From contig NZ_CP012371.1 in the NCBI RefSeq assembly GCF_000619905.2, positions 1,674,001 through 1,738,000 on the forward strand: 64,000 bases of DNA. The letters are read 5' to 3'. The DNA is from Nitrosospira briensis C-128 (GTDB lineage: Bacteria > Pseudomonadota > Gammaproteobacteria > Burkholderiales > Nitrosomonadaceae). The stretch's first letter is position 1. The number at the start of each line of letters is the position of its first letter. The notes below the pieces were generated by a model. The model did not search any database. It saw only the letters and a list, made by a program, of their open reading frames with translations, and was not told the DNA's origin. Shown here in pieces: positions 27,407 through 37,184 of this stretch. The translations under genes and the position numbers were made by a program.

Positions 27407-27775
27407 ATGAACGATAGGCATAAGCTGGTTATCTGGACATTGATCCTCATCGGCGCCTTGTCCACCGCGGGATGCGGAAAATCGGAGGAAAGGGTGCATG
27501 AGTCCTGGGTGGCGCCTCCAACCGCAGAGGGAGTGGACGACAGCACTCTCAACAGTACAATAAAGGCGGCGCTATTGGCCGATCCCGATGTCAGGCATCT
27601 GGATGTCAGGGTAGAGGCACATAATGGCGAGGTCATGCTGAGCGGTATCGTGGATAATCAGACGCAGATGGATCGTGTCAATATGCTCACCTGGATGGTG
27701 GACGGCATCAAGAAGGTGGATAATAAGATGAGCTTGCGAAGCGGTGGAAGCGAGACTGCGGCCGCGGCTGATTGA
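27407..27775 (+). CDS. BON-domain lipoprotein
   Basis: A 122-residue protein with a lipoprotein signal (hydrophobic stretch then LSTAGC, lipid-modified Cys near residue 23). One BON domain follows (DDSTLNSTIKAALLADPDV, then VEAHNGEVMLSGIVDNQTQM), as in OsmY-type envelope-stress proteins. ATG is preceded by ATAAGGAAAACAAA. It lies 61 bases after miaA and is probably anchored to the outer membrane. The exact role is unknown. Confidence 0.88.
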   Translation: MNDRHKLVIWTLILIGALSTAGCGKSEERVHESWVAPPTAEGVDDSTLNSTIKAALLADPDVRHLDVRVEAHNGEVMLSGIVDNQTQMDRVNMLTWMVDGIKKVDNKMSLRSGGSETAAAAD

Positions 27776-27839
27776 TCTCATCCGGCACCCATAAAAATAC
27801 TCGGGTACAGCTATTGCAGACCTACGCAGGAAAACTATC

Positions 27840-30194
27840 TTGAGCGCTGCCCTGCTTACGACGCTGGTTCTGCTTATTGGCGTTATTTTTTTCGTCCCAC
27901 CCGTTCGCCGCGCGCTTATTTCGAACCGGCTGCTTAAAGTTTTTCGAAAAATCCTGCCGAAGGTTTCCCAAACTGAACAGGAAGCGCTGGACGCCGGAAC
28001 CGTGTGGTGGGATGGCGAGTTGTTCAGCGGCAAGCCAAACTGGAACAAGTTGCTGGCTTATCCCAAACCCAGGCTCAGCGTGGAGGAAAAAGCCTTCCTT
28101 GCCGGTCCGGTCGAGCAGTTGTGTGCCATGCTGGACGAATGGCATATTACGCGCGAGCTGTATGATCTACCACCGCACGTCTGGCAATTTATCAAGGACA
28201 ACCACTTTTTCGGCATGATCATTCCCAAGGACTATGGCGGCCTTGGTTTTTCAGCACTGGCGCATTCCGAAGTGGTCATGAAGATCAGCTCGCGGAGCGG
28301 CACGGCGGCGGTGTCGGTAATGGTGCCGAATTCGCTGGGGCCGTCCGAGTTGCTGTTGCAGTATGGCACCGAGGCGCAAAAGAACCATTATCTTCCGCGC
28401 CTGGCAAAGGGGCTGGAGGTGCCGTGTTTTGCACTTACCGGGCCTGATGCGGGGTCGGATGCGGGGGCGATACCCGATTTCGGCATTGTCTGCCATGGCG
28501 AATTCAACGGCGACGCAGATGTGCTCGGCATGAGGGTCACCTGGGAAAAACGCTACATCACACTCGGCCCGGTAGCGACGCTCCTCGGACTTGCATTCAA
28601 ACTGCAGGACCCGGATGGATTATTAGGCGACCAGAAAGACCTCGGGATTACGCTGGCGTTGATCCCCACCAATACGCCGGGCGTCAATATCGGCCGGCGC
28701 CATTTTCCGCTCGATGCGGCTTTTCAGAACGGCCCCAACTCGGGAAAAGACGTCTTCATCCCGATGGAATGGGTAATCGGCGGACGCGAAGGAGTGGGTA
28801 GCGGCTGGCGTATGCTGATGAACTGTCTTGCGGTGGGGCGTTCGATCTCGCTGCCCGCGACCAGCACCGGCGCGGCCAAGCTGGCCGCACGCACCAGCGG
28901 AGCTTACGGCAGAGTACGGGTGCAATTCAAGACGCCGATTGGACGCTTCGAAGGCGTTGAAGAAGCGCTGTCCCGCATCGGTGGCAATACATACATGATG
29001 GATGCGGCACGGATGATGACGGCGGGAGCAGTCGATTTGGGCGAAAAGCCCTCGGTCATCTCGGCGATCGTCAAATATCATCTTACCGAGCGCGGGCGCC
29101 AGGCGATAAACGACGCGATGGACGTGCACGGCGGCAAAGGCATTTGCCTGGGACCCAGCAATTACCTGGGACGCAACTATCAGCATATCCCTGTCAGCAT
29201 TACGGTAGAGGGCGCCAATATCCTTACGCGCAATATGATTATTTTCGGTCAGGGGGCAATACGCTGCCACCCCTACCTGCTGGAAGAAATTCGCGCAGCC
29301 AGTAATAGCGATACCGTGCGTTCTTCAGTGCAATTCGACAAGGCATTGTGGGGACACATTATCTTTACGGTCGGGAACGGTTTGCGTTCCTTGCTGCATG
29401 GACTCACCGGCGCATCTCTCGCCAGTGCGCCGGGTAGCGTGGGCACTGAAATGCAGCGTTATTACAGTCAATTGACGCGTTTCTCCGCCGCATTCGCTTT
29501 TCTCGCCGATATCTCCCTTCTGGTTTTGGGTGGAGCGCTGAAACGCAAGGAAAGGCTTTCTGCCCGGCTTGGCGATATTCTCAGCATGCTTTATCTATGC
29601 TCGGCGGTACTCAAACGCTTCAAGGATGACGGCAGGCCCGCAGCTGATTTACCGCTGGTGCACTGGTCTGTTCAGGATGCGCTTTACCGTATGCAGGAAG
29701 CATTTGACGGCGTGCTGGATAATTTTCCTGGTCGTATTCTCACGGCGCGCCTCCTGCGGTTTGTGGTGTTTCCGCTGGGCAAACCATTCTCGCCGCCCTC
29801 GGATGAGCTAGGGCATCAAATCGCCACACTGATGCTGACACCGGGAGAAGCGCGAGACCGCCTGACCGCGGGTATATATATGCCTACCTCCGCCGACGAG
29901 CCGCTCGGCATGCTGGAACAGGCGCTTCAGTGCGCGGTCGTGTGCGAAGCAGTTGAAATGAAGTTACGCGCCGCCGTCAAGGCAGGCCGGATTCCCCCTC
30001 AGGACGATGAAAAAATCGCGGAGGCGCTCAAGCAGAGAGTTATCTCCACGACCGAACTGGAGCTGATGGGAAAGATGAAATCCATGCGCCGCCGCGTGAT
30101 CATGGTGGATGATTTCCCACCGGATTTTGGCCGCGCATCAGGCGGGACACCAGAAACTGCGTCGGCCCAATCGGTGTATGAGGCGGGACGATGA
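27840..30194 (+). CDS. fadE: Acyl-CoA dehydrogenase FadE-like
   Basis: Membrane-associated acyl-CoA dehydrogenase for the first step of fatty acid beta-oxidation; 784 residues against 814 in E. coli FadE. It starts with TTG at 27840 after CAGGAAAA. One N-terminal hydrophobic segment (LLTTLVLLIGVIFFVPP) is followed by the dehydrogenase core with FALTGPDAGSDAG, the flavin-binding region and MDVHGGKGICLGP, then the FadE-type C-terminal extension. It heads a beta-oxidation cluster. The fadD start is immediately beyond a MITE-A copy. Confidence 0.92.
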   Translation: MSAALLTTLVLLIGVIFFVPPVRRALISNRLLKVFRKILPKVSQTEQEALDAGTVWWDGELFSGKPNWNKLLAYPKPRLSVEEKAFLAGPVEQLCAMLDEWHITRELYDLPPHVWQFIKDNHFFGMIIPKDYGGLGFSALAHSEVVMKISSRSGTAAVSVMVPNSLGPSELLLQYGTEAQKNHYLPRLAKGLEVPCFALTGPDAGSDAGAIPDFGIVCHGEFNGDADVLGMRVTWEKRYITLGPVATLLGLAFKLQDPDGLLGDQKDLGITLALIPTNTPGVNIGRRHFPLDAAFQNGPNSGKDVFIPMEWVIGGREGVGSGWRMLMNCLAVGRSISLPATSTGAAKLAARTSGAYGRVRVQFKTPIGRFEGVEEALSRIGGNTYMMDAARMMTAGAVDLGEKPSVISAIVKYHLTERGRQAINDAMDVHGGKGICLGPSNYLGRNYQHIPVSITVEGANILTRNMIIFGQGAIRCHPYLLEEIRAASNSDTVRSSVQFDKALWGHIIFTVGNGLRSLLHGLTGASLASAPGSVGTEMQRYYSQLTRFSAAFAFLADISLLVLGGALKRKERLSARLGDILSMLYLCSAVLKRFKDDGRPAADLPLVHWSVQDALYRMQEAFDGVLDNFPGRILTARLLRFVVFPLGKPFSPPSDELGHQIATLMLTPGEARDRLTAGIYMPTSADEPLGMLEQALQCAVVCEAVEMKLRAAVKAGRIPPQDDEKIAEALKQRVISTTELELMGKMKSMRRRVIMVDDFPPDFGRASGGTPETASAQSVYEAGR

Positions 30195-30246
30195 AGCCGT
30201 TAACCTATCGGGTCCAACGAAAATACATCGGGTGAAAGCCGATGAT

Positions 30247-30388
30247 CCTAAATCCGGTAGTTGACCGCTCATTTAATATATCAGCGTTATGATTAATAAC
30301 AACATTTCACATTATTTGACGCTTACCTTCCGGGTGAGGGCGCTACGGGGTGAATTGTACTTCTCCCCGTCCAACTACCGGATTTAGG
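30247..30388 (-). repeat. MITE-A copy 4 (inverted, internally deleted, 142 bp)
   Basis: This is the reverse orientation of the other copies: its left part reads the ATTAATAACAACATTTC segment on this strand and its right part the GGGGTGAATTGTAC segment. The ends CCTAAATCCGGTAGTTG and CAACTACCGGATTTAGG are perfect inverted repeats. The 100-bp palindromic core is missing. It fills the spacer between fadE and the acyl-CoA ligase gene and stops three bases before the ligase ATG. Confidence 0.8.
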
Positions 30389-30391
30389 ATA

Positions 30392-32233
30392 ATGCAAACC
30401 AAGCAGCGTAATCTTACAGATGTTATCCCGGTGGAAACCGCCCGAACCCTCGACGGGTTATTCCGCGAGCGAACACGTCGCTCGCCCGAGGCGGTAGCCT
30501 ATCGGGATTACGACCGCTCCAGCGGTAAGTGGCGCGACCTCACCTGGAAACAGATGGATGAACGCATCGCGCACTGGCAATCTGCGCTCACGCGAGAAAA
30601 ACTTCTGCCTGGCGACCGGGTTGCGGTGATGTTGCGAAACTGCCCGGAATGGGTGATATTCGAGCAAGCCGCACTAAGGCTGGGACTCGTCGTCGTGCCA
30701 CTTTATACAGCCGACCGCCCCGAGAACGCTGCCTACATCTTGCGCGACGCGGGTGTTAAAGTTTTATTGCTCGAAGAACTGGCCCAATGGCAAGCGTTTC
30801 ATGAAGTACGGGGTCAGATTCCTCATCTGCTGCGCGTCATTACGGTTCAAGGAAGCCCTGGAGAAAAAGACGATGGCCTCGTGCTTGCCCTGTATGACTG
30901 GCTGCCAGACTGGCCGTTGGACGATTCGCAGGGAAAAGCCGAGGAAGTGGAGGATGCAAGCCGCGATCAGCATCAACTCGCCACCATCATATACACCTCC
31001 GGCACCTCCGGCCGGTCCAAGGGGGTGATGCTGAGCCATTACAATATACTTGCGAATGCGCATAGCTGCCTGCAAGTGGTGCCCATCGGACAGGACGATC
31101 TGCTGCTTTCATTTTTGCCGCTGTCGCACACGTTTGAGCGCACTGCCGGCTATTATGCTCCGATGATGCGCGGTGCAACGGTGGCATATGCCCGCTCGGT
31201 TCACCAGCTGCAAGAGGATCTTTTGATCATTCGACCCACTATTCTTATTTCCGTCCCGAGAATTTATGAGCGGGTCTATGCGGGCATTCATGCCAAGCTG
31301 GCGGAAGGTTCGGCTTTGAGCAGAAAACTGTTCAATCTGGCGGTTGATATTGGCTACAGCCGCTTTGAGTATCAGCAGCGACGGAGTCCCCGACTTTTTT
31401 CTCACCTATTGTGGCCACTGCTGGAAGCCCTGGTGGCGAAGAAGGTGATGAGCAAGCTGGGTGGGCGCCTGCGCGAGGCGATGAGCGGCGGCGCGGCGTT
31501 ACCGACAGAAGTTTCACGGATATTCATCGGTTTGGGCCTGCCCATCCTGCAAGGCTACGGCATGACGGAGACCAGCCCGGTCGTATGCTGCAACACCATG
31601 GAGGACAATCTTCCGTCGAGCGTGGGGCGTCCCATCCCGGGGGTAGAGGTGAAACTCGGCCCGGACGATGCCTTGCTGATTCGCGGCCCCAACGTCATGC
31701 TAGGTTACTGGAACGATCCGGTAGCCACCGAGGCAATAATGACGCCCGACGGGTGGCTCAATTCCGGCGATATCGCGCGCATTGATGAGCAAGGCCGGGT
31801 GACCATCACTGGCCGCCTGAAGGAAATCATCGTGATGTCCACCGGCCAGAAAATTCCGCCTGCGCCCATGGAAGCGGCGATTCTGCATGATTCGCTGTTC
31901 GAACAGATAATGCTGATTGGAGAAGGTCGTCCGTATTTAAGCGCACTGGTGGTTCTGAACGCCCGCAATTGGGAAAGTATTTCGGCGCAGTATAATCTTG
32001 ATAGCGATTTACGCCGTTTGTCGCAAGACCAGAAGCTCGAAGAAATCCTCGTGGAACGGATCACCCGCCAAATAAAAGGGTTTCCCGGCTATGCCAAAAT
32101 ATATCGCGTGGCGCTGGCGCAGGAGCCATGGACTGTCGAGAACGATATGCTCACGCCTACGTTGAAGCTGCGCCGCTCGCAGGTGTTGAATCGTTACCAA
32201 GCCGAGGTGAGCAGGTTATATGCGGGGCATTAG
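30392..32233 (+). CDS. Long-chain acyl-CoA synthetase (AMP-forming)
   Basis: Activates fatty acids to acyl-CoA; about 613 residues from ATG 30392. The AMP-binding P-loop is YTSGTSGRSKGVMLSH, followed by LPLSHTFERTAGYY, GYGMTETSPVV, NSGDIARIDEQGRVTITGR and the ligase-type C-terminal domain. The open frame extends 14 codons upstream into a MITE-A element, but homology starts near MQTKQRNLTDVIP. The only purine-rich sequence ahead of the ATG, TTTAGGAT, is the end of that MITE. Confidence 0.92.
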   Translation: MQTKQRNLTDVIPVETARTLDGLFRERTRRSPEAVAYRDYDRSSGKWRDLTWKQMDERIAHWQSALTREKLLPGDRVAVMLRNCPEWVIFEQAALRLGLVVVPLYTADRPENAAYILRDAGVKVLLLEELAQWQAFHEVRGQIPHLLRVITVQGSPGEKDDGLVLALYDWLPDWPLDDSQGKAEEVEDASRDQHQLATIIYTSGTSGRSKGVMLSHYNILANAHSCLQVVPIGQDDLLLSFLPLSHTFERTAGYYAPMMRGATVAYARSVHQLQEDLLIIRPTILISVPRIYERVYAGIHAKLAEGSALSRKLFNLAVDIGYSRFEYQQRRSPRLFSHLLWPLLEALVAKKVMSKLGGRLREAMSGGAALPTEVSRIFIGLGLPILQGYGMTETSPVVCCNTMEDNLPSSVGRPIPGVEVKLGPDDALLIRGPNVMLGYWNDPVATEAIMTPDGWLNSGDIARIDEQGRVTITGRLKEIIVMSTGQKIPPAPMEAAILHDSLFEQIMLIGEGRPYLSALVVLNARNWESISAQYNLDSDLRRLSQDQKLEEILVERITRQIKGFPGYAKIYRVALAQEPWTVENDMLTPTLKLRRSQVLNRYQAEVSRLYAGH

Positions 32234-32280
32234 GGACGTGCCCGTAAGTCACCCGGAATGCGAGAGATTGGCGCCAAAGC

Positions 32281-32332
32281 AGGTCGAGCTGCGCTCGACG
32301 ATCGAAAAATGATATTGGGCGATAGCCTGACC
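32281..32332. repeat. Degenerate REP/BIME unit
   Basis: This segment aligns position by position with the palindromic pair at 37223-37283 (AGGTCGRGCT, CTCGACGATC, GGGCGA and CCTGACC blocks) with about ten differences. The stem-loop AGGTCGAGCTGCGCTCGAC is still recognisable. It lies in the spacer before the thioesterase gene. Confidence 0.55.
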
Positions 32333-32367
32333 GGCCAAAGCCGGTGGTTTAAACCTTGGAATAGAAA

Positions 32368-32784
32368 ATGAATATGAACGTAGAAAGTCACACATCACTG
32401 CCCGAGGGGCTCGATCCGATACTGCGCCTGGTGCCGATGCCGACAGACACGAATTATGCCGGGGATGTTTTCGGCGGCTGGATCATGGCTCAGGTGGACA
32501 TTGCCGGAAGCCTTCCGGCAATACGCCGGGCTCGCGGGCGTGTGGCCACGGTAGCGGTGAATTCCTTCGTATTCAAACAACCCGTATTCGTCGGGGATAT
32601 CGTGAGTTTTTATGCCGAGATCGTCAAGGTAGGCCGAACTTCCATAACGGTGGAGGTTGCCGTCTATGCACAGCGGGGTCTTCGCCACGGAATTGATGAA
32701 ATATGCTGCCGAGTGACCGATGCGGTCCTGACGTATGTCGCCGTGGATGAAAATCGCAAACCGCGCGTCGTTCCGCAGGAATAA
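32368..32784 (+). CDS. Acyl-CoA thioesterase, YciA-like hotdog fold
   Basis: A 138-residue hotdog-fold thioesterase. The diagnostic start LRLVPMPTDTNYAGDVFGGWIMAQVDIAGS has the catalytic Asp and the GG motif. VNSFVFKQPVFVGDIVSFYAEIVKVGRTSITVEV, in two blocks, follows. It hydrolyses acyl-CoA to free acid and CoA. Within the beta-oxidation cluster it may prevent CoA sequestration. Confidence 0.92.
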   Translation: MNMNVESHTSLPEGLDPILRLVPMPTDTNYAGDVFGGWIMAQVDIAGSLPAIRRARGRVATVAVNSFVFKQPVFVGDIVSFYAEIVKVGRTSITVEVAVYAQRGLRHGIDEICCRVTDAVLTYVAVDENRKPRVVPQE

Positions 32785-33003
32785 CGTACATTCAAAAAAC
32801 TCGCGATTCTTGCAGTTCATTTGCCGACCCGGATTCCGAAAACAAGCTTAGCGGAATAATATTCAAAAAATTGTTCTCGCCGGGCAACCGGTAATACGAT
32901 ACTTTGACGTAATGGAATGAGAAGGGTAAGCGGACAAGAATACCGCACGCTTACGAAGTGGGCTTTTTCCTGATGAAAAAAACGGATCGAACTGGAGGCG
33001 ACA
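32785..33003. other. Spacer before the FadN-like gene
   Basis: No gene is supported; only the ribosome binding site GGAGG at its end is clear. Confidence 0.4.
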
Positions 33004-35547
33004 TTGAATAATCGTAAATTCATGGTGCGCAAAGCAGCCGTCCTCGGCGCCGGCGTAATGGGAGCGCAGATCGCAGCGCATCTGGTCAATGCCAACATCG
33101 AGACGCTGTTATTCGAGTTGCCCGCCGAGCAGGGGGGCCCCAATGCCAACGTGATCAAGGCGGTGGAGAATTTAAAAAAACAGGACCCCGCGCCACTGTC
33201 GATTGTGGCCAAGGCCGCTTCCATTCAACCGGCCAACTACGACCAGAACCTTGAGTTACTCCGGGATTGCGACATCGTGATCGAAGCCATCGCCGAGCGC
33301 ATGGACTGGAAAAGCGAGCTGTATAAAAAGGTCGCGCCACACCTCGGTGAGAACGCCATTTTTGCCAGCAATACATCGGGCCTCTCCATCAATGAGCTGG
33401 CAAAGTCGTTCCCCGAGAACTTGCGTCACCGGTTTTGCGGCATCCATTTTTTTAACCCGCCCCGCTACATGCACCTCGCAGAGTTGATCCCCTGCAAGGA
33501 GAGCGATGCCGCGATGCTCGATGATCTGGAAGCATTCCTGGTCACGTGCCTGGGTAAAGGCGTAATTCGTGCAAAGGACACGCCGAATTTTATCGCCAAC
33601 CGGATAGGCGTGTTTTCGATGCTCGCCACCATGCATCATGCACATGAATTCGGTCTCGGATTCGACGTTGTGGATGCCTTGACCGGCACGCTCATCGGTC
33701 GTCCCAAGAGCGCGACTTTCCGCACCGTGGATGTGGTGGGGCTCGATGTCCTTGCACACGTGATCGCTACCATGCGCGATACGCTGCCGGAAGATCCATG
33801 GCACAGATACTATGCCGTGCCCGATTGGCTGCAAGCCCTGGTAGATAAAGGGGCGCTCGGGCAGAAAGCCAGGCGCGGCATATATCGGAAGATGGGCAAG
33901 GAAATCCATGTCCTGGACCTTGCGAAGGGCGAATATATTCTCTCGGCGGGTACGGCCGAGGACGACATAAAGGAACTGCTCAAACGTAAAAATCTCGCGG
34001 GCCAGCTTGGCGCGTTGCGCGCGAATCCACATCCGCAAGCACAATTCCTGTGGTCCATATTCCGCGATCTGTTTCATTATTGCGCTATTCATCTCGGCGC
34101 TATCGCCGACAATGCACGCGACCTTGATTTATCGATGCGCTGGGGTTTCGGCTGGAATCAGGGGCCGCTCGAGATCTGGCAGGCGGCGGGATGGAGCGAA
34201 ATTGCCGGGTGGATAAACGAGGATATCGCGGCTGGCAAAAGCATGAGCGCAGTATCGCTGCCGGAATGGGTGCAGGAACTGGGGCAAAGCGCCAGCCAAG
34301 CCGTCGATATCAGCATACAGGGCGTGCATAGAAAACAGGGATCCTATGCGCCGTCCAGCAATACCTTCCGGCCACGTCCGGCATTGCCCGTGTATCGGCG
34401 ACAGTTGTTTCCAGATAGGCTACTGAGCGAGCGGGCGCAATATGGCACAACAATATTCGAGACCGATGCGGTACGGATGTGGCATACGGGCGAGCCCGGC
34501 GGCAATGGCTCGGCGGATGACCACATAGCCATTCTCAGCTTCAAGAGCAAAATGCACACCATCGGGAGCGATGTGCTGGATGGGGTGCAACAGGCCATTG
34601 ATGAAGCCGAACGGAACTGGCGTGCCTTGGTAATCTGGCAGACCGAACCGCCATTTTCTGCCGGCGCCAATCTTCAAAAAGCCACTGAGCGCCTGAAAAG
34701 TGACGAGCCGCCTTCCGCCTTCAGCGTCCTGGCAAAAAAAATCAGGAAAACGGCGCAGTCTGCAGTGCTCAAGGCGGCGCGCGGCCTTAATCTCGCCGAT
34801 GCACTGATGGCAGGTAAGTTGGCCGAAATCGAAGCGATGGTTGCACAATTCCAGCAGACCTCGCAGGACCTCCGATACTCGATGATTCCCACTGTCGCGG
34901 CCGTGGATGGCCTCGCACTGGGGGGCGGCTGCGAATTCGTGATGCATTGCGATCGTGCGGTAGCGACAATGGAAAGTTACATCGGCCTGGTAGAGGCTGG
35001 CGTGGGATTATTGCCCGCGGGTGGCGGATGCAAGGAGCTTGCTTTGAGAGCATCGCGGGATGCGAAAGACGGCGATCCTTTCCCTTTGCTGAAAAATTAT
35101 TTTCAGAGCGTCGCAACCGCACAACTATCAAAAAGTGCCGAGCAGGCAAAAGAACTGGGCTATCTGCGCACTGCCGACCCGGTAGTGATGAACCGGTATG
35201 AATTACTTTACGTTGCCAAGGCGCAAGCGGTCGCCCTGGCTGAAGCAGGGTATCGCCCGCCGCTGAAAGCCCGTAATATTTCGGTGGCCGGTTCTACCGG
35301 CATTGCCAATATCAAAGGTATGCTCGTAAACATGCGCGAAGGCAATTTCATCTCGGACCATGATTACCTGATCGGCACCAAGATCGCCCACGTCATGTGT
35401 GGAGGTGAACTGACTCCCGGCAGCGTGGTCGATGAAGACTGGTTCCTGGAGCTTGAGCGTGCCGCATTCATAGAGCTGCTGGCAACCGAGAAGACGCAGG
35501 CGCGCGTGGAGCATACGCTGAAGACCGGGAAGCCTCTCAGGAATTAA
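33004..35547 (+). CDS. Bifunctional 3-hydroxyacyl-CoA dehydrogenase / enoyl-CoA hydratase, FadN-type
   Basis: An 847-residue enzyme for the two middle steps of beta-oxidation. The dehydrogenase half is N-terminal (VLGAGVMGAQIAAHL near residue 14; CGIHFFNPPRYMHLAELIP) and the hydratase half C-terminal (FSAGANLQKA, VDGLALGGGCEFVMH). This order matches Bacillus FadN and is opposite to E. coli FadB. It starts with TTG at 33004, five bases after GGAGG. The thiolase gene follows after 16 bases, so the two probably form a complex or a coupled pair. Confidence 0.92.
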   Translation: MNNRKFMVRKAAVLGAGVMGAQIAAHLVNANIETLLFELPAEQGGPNANVIKAVENLKKQDPAPLSIVAKAASIQPANYDQNLELLRDCDIVIEAIAERMDWKSELYKKVAPHLGENAIFASNTSGLSINELAKSFPENLRHRFCGIHFFNPPRYMHLAELIPCKESDAAMLDDLEAFLVTCLGKGVIRAKDTPNFIANRIGVFSMLATMHHAHEFGLGFDVVDALTGTLIGRPKSATFRTVDVVGLDVLAHVIATMRDTLPEDPWHRYYAVPDWLQALVDKGALGQKARRGIYRKMGKEIHVLDLAKGEYILSAGTAEDDIKELLKRKNLAGQLGALRANPHPQAQFLWSIFRDLFHYCAIHLGAIADNARDLDLSMRWGFGWNQGPLEIWQAAGWSEIAGWINEDIAAGKSMSAVSLPEWVQELGQSASQAVDISIQGVHRKQGSYAPSSNTFRPRPALPVYRRQLFPDRLLSERAQYGTTIFETDAVRMWHTGEPGGNGSADDHIAILSFKSKMHTIGSDVLDGVQQAIDEAERNWRALVIWQTEPPFSAGANLQKATERLKSDEPPSAFSVLAKKIRKTAQSAVLKAARGLNLADALMAGKLAEIEAMVAQFQQTSQDLRYSMIPTVAAVDGLALGGGCEFVMHCDRAVATMESYIGLVEAGVGLLPAGGGCKELALRASRDAKDGDPFPLLKNYFQSVATAQLSKSAEQAKELGYLRTADPVVMNRYELLYVAKAQAVALAEAGYRPPLKARNISVAGSTGIANIKGMLVNMREGNFISDHDYLIGTKIAHVMCGGELTPGSVVDEDWFLELERAAFIELLATEKTQARVEHTLKTGKPLRN

Positions 35548-35563
35548 GCGAAGGAGAACTGTC

Positions 35564-36763
35564 ATGACCAAACAGATACAAGACGCTTACATCGTTGCTG
35601 CCGTCCGTACGCCGGTCGGCAAGGCACCGCGCGGAATGTTCAAAACCGTTCGCCCTGATGACATGTTGGCCCACGTGTTGAAAGCTGCCCTGGCACAGTG
35701 CGAGGGACTCGATCCGGCAGCCATCGACGACGTAATCGCTGGTTGCGCCATGCCTGAGGCGGAGCAGGGAATGAATGTCGCGCGTATTGCGCTCTTGCTG
35801 GCAGGGCTGCCTGATAGCGTGCCGGGAATGACGGTCAATCGTTTTTGCGCCTCCGGGTTGCAAGCGGTAGCGCTCGCTGCCGACCGCATTCGCCTGGGCA
35901 ATGCGGACGTAATCGTCGCGGCGGGTACGGAGAGCATGAGCATGGTCCCGATGACGGGCAACAAGATGTCGCTGGATCCGGCTATATTCCTGCGCGACGA
36001 GAATGTCGCCATCGCCTACGGCATGGGCATAACGGGAGAAAAAGTCGCACAGCGATGGCAAGTCAGCCGTGAGGCCCAGGATGAATTTGCGGTAACAAGC
36101 CACGCAAGGGCACTCAAGGCCATCGAGACAGGGGAATTCGAACAGGAAATCGCGCCCTATACTGTGGTCGAAAAACGCCCCGATCTCGTCTCTCACGAGG
36201 TCCGGGACGTTTCCAGCACAAGGAATACCGATGAAGGGCCGCGGCCCGGCACCAACGCGGCGACGCTTGCCACATTGAAACCGGTATTCGCGGCAAATGG
36301 CTCCGTAACGGCGGGCAACAGTTCGCAGATGTCCGACGGTGCGGGCGCCGTGATCGTAGCAAGCGAGGCTGCGTTGAAACGCTTCGATCTTACCCCTATT
36401 GGCCGCTTTCTCGGCTATTCTGTCGCGGGTGTGCCACCGGAAATCATGGGCATAGGCCCGATCAAGGCGATACCGAAGGTGCTGAAGCAGGTTGGCTTGA
36501 AACTGGATGATCTCGACTGGATCGAATTGAACGAAGCTTTCGCAGCCCAGAGCCTCGCGGTCATCCATGACCTGGGGCTGGACCGCGCCAAAGTCAATCC
36601 ACTGGGCGGCGCGATCGCGCTAGGTCATCCGTTGGGCGCGACCGGTGCCATCCGTGTCGCCACGTTGCTGCACGGCTTGCGCCGGCATCATCGAAAATAC
36701 GGTATGGTAACCATGTGCGTGGGGACAGGCATGGGCGCGGCGGGGGTGTTTGAAGCGCTATGA
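35564..36763 (+). CDS. Acetyl-CoA acyltransferase (thiolase)
   Basis: A 399-residue 3-ketoacyl-CoA thiolase for the last beta-oxidation step. The acylated Cys lies in [17 protein letters not shown], the His-containing [11 protein letters not shown] and [17 protein letters not shown] blocks follow, and the second Cys is in [14 protein letters not shown]. The ATG has a good upstream AAGGAG. It is transcribed with the FadN-like gene. Confidence 0.95.
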   Translation: MTKQIQDAYIVAAVRTPVGKAPRGMFKTVRPDDMLAHVLKAALAQCEGLDPAAIDDVIAGCAMPEAEQGMNVARIALLLAGLPDSVPGMTVNRFCASGLQAVALAADRIRLGNADVIVAAGTESMSMVPMTGNKMSLDPAIFLRDENVAIAYGMGITGEKVAQRWQVSREAQDEFAVTSHARALKAIETGEFEQEIAPYTVVEKRPDLVSHEVRDVSSTRNTDEGPRPGTNAATLATLKPVFAANGSVTAGNSSQMSDGAGAVIVASEAALKRFDLTPIGRFLGYSVAGVPPEIMGIGPIKAIPKVLKQVGLKLDDLDWIELNEAFAAQSLAVIHDLGLDRAKVNPLGGAIALGHPLGATGAIRVATLLHGLRRHHRKYGMVTMCVGTGMGAAGVFEAL

Positions 36764-36799
36764 CGAGAACCGGCGAATAAGTTTTCATGAAAATCTGGA

Positions 36800-36827
36800 G
36801 ATCAACAGGATTACTATCCTGTTGATC
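36800..36827. other. Perfect 12-bp stem-loop after the thiolase gene
   Basis: GATCAACAGGAT and ATCCTGTTGATC form a perfect 12-pair stem with loop TACT. It sits 36 bases beyond the thiolase stop. No T-run follows on either strand, so it may protect the mRNA 3' end or act as a Rho-associated structure rather than an intrinsic terminator. Confidence 0.6.
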
Positions 36828-36868
36828 ATGTGGCACGGCAAACTCGCAGACCTACTCGGATACCCGCT

Positions 36869-37054
36869 CTATTTTCCGAAATAGACGTAGGCCTTTTGCG
36901 GTACGCTTGACTCCTTGAAGCGCTTGCGCTCTTCCAGGTCCAGCTTTTTATCCCACCAGATGGCGCGCGCCTCTTTCTGATCCTCCGCCAGTTTCGGATT
37001 TTTTTCGAACAGCTCGCGCATGAATTTGGTGTGGTCGGATTCGTACAGTTTCAT
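36869..37054 (-). CDS. DUF3460 family small protein
   Basis: A 61-residue protein beginning MKLYESDHTKFMRELFEKNP, a start seen in the betaproteobacterial DUF3460 family, with the conserved ARAIWWDK and the closing VPQKAYVYFGK. The frame stays open upstream, but ATG 37054 has GGAG at the right spacing. It is charged, probably helical and soluble. The function is unknown. It faces the thiolase gene convergently. Confidence 0.8.
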   Translation of the reverse strand: MKLYESDHTKFMRELFEKNPKLAEDQKEARAIWWDKKLDLEERKRFKESSVPQKAYVYFGK

Positions 37055-37184
37055 GGTCTGGTTTCTCCTCTCTTCACTTTTCTGTGGCAACCTGAAACTT
37101 TACCATAACCGGAAGGTGCTCGCATCGACTGAGCTTGGGTCTGTGACCTGGATCGTAGCGTAATCTATAATCCGGTCGTGTTTT

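Noticed and set aside
35537..36568. Long minus-strand frame of 343 codons opposite the thiolase gene
   Set aside because: It is an antisense shadow of a high-GC conserved gene; composition rich in His/Arg without motifs.
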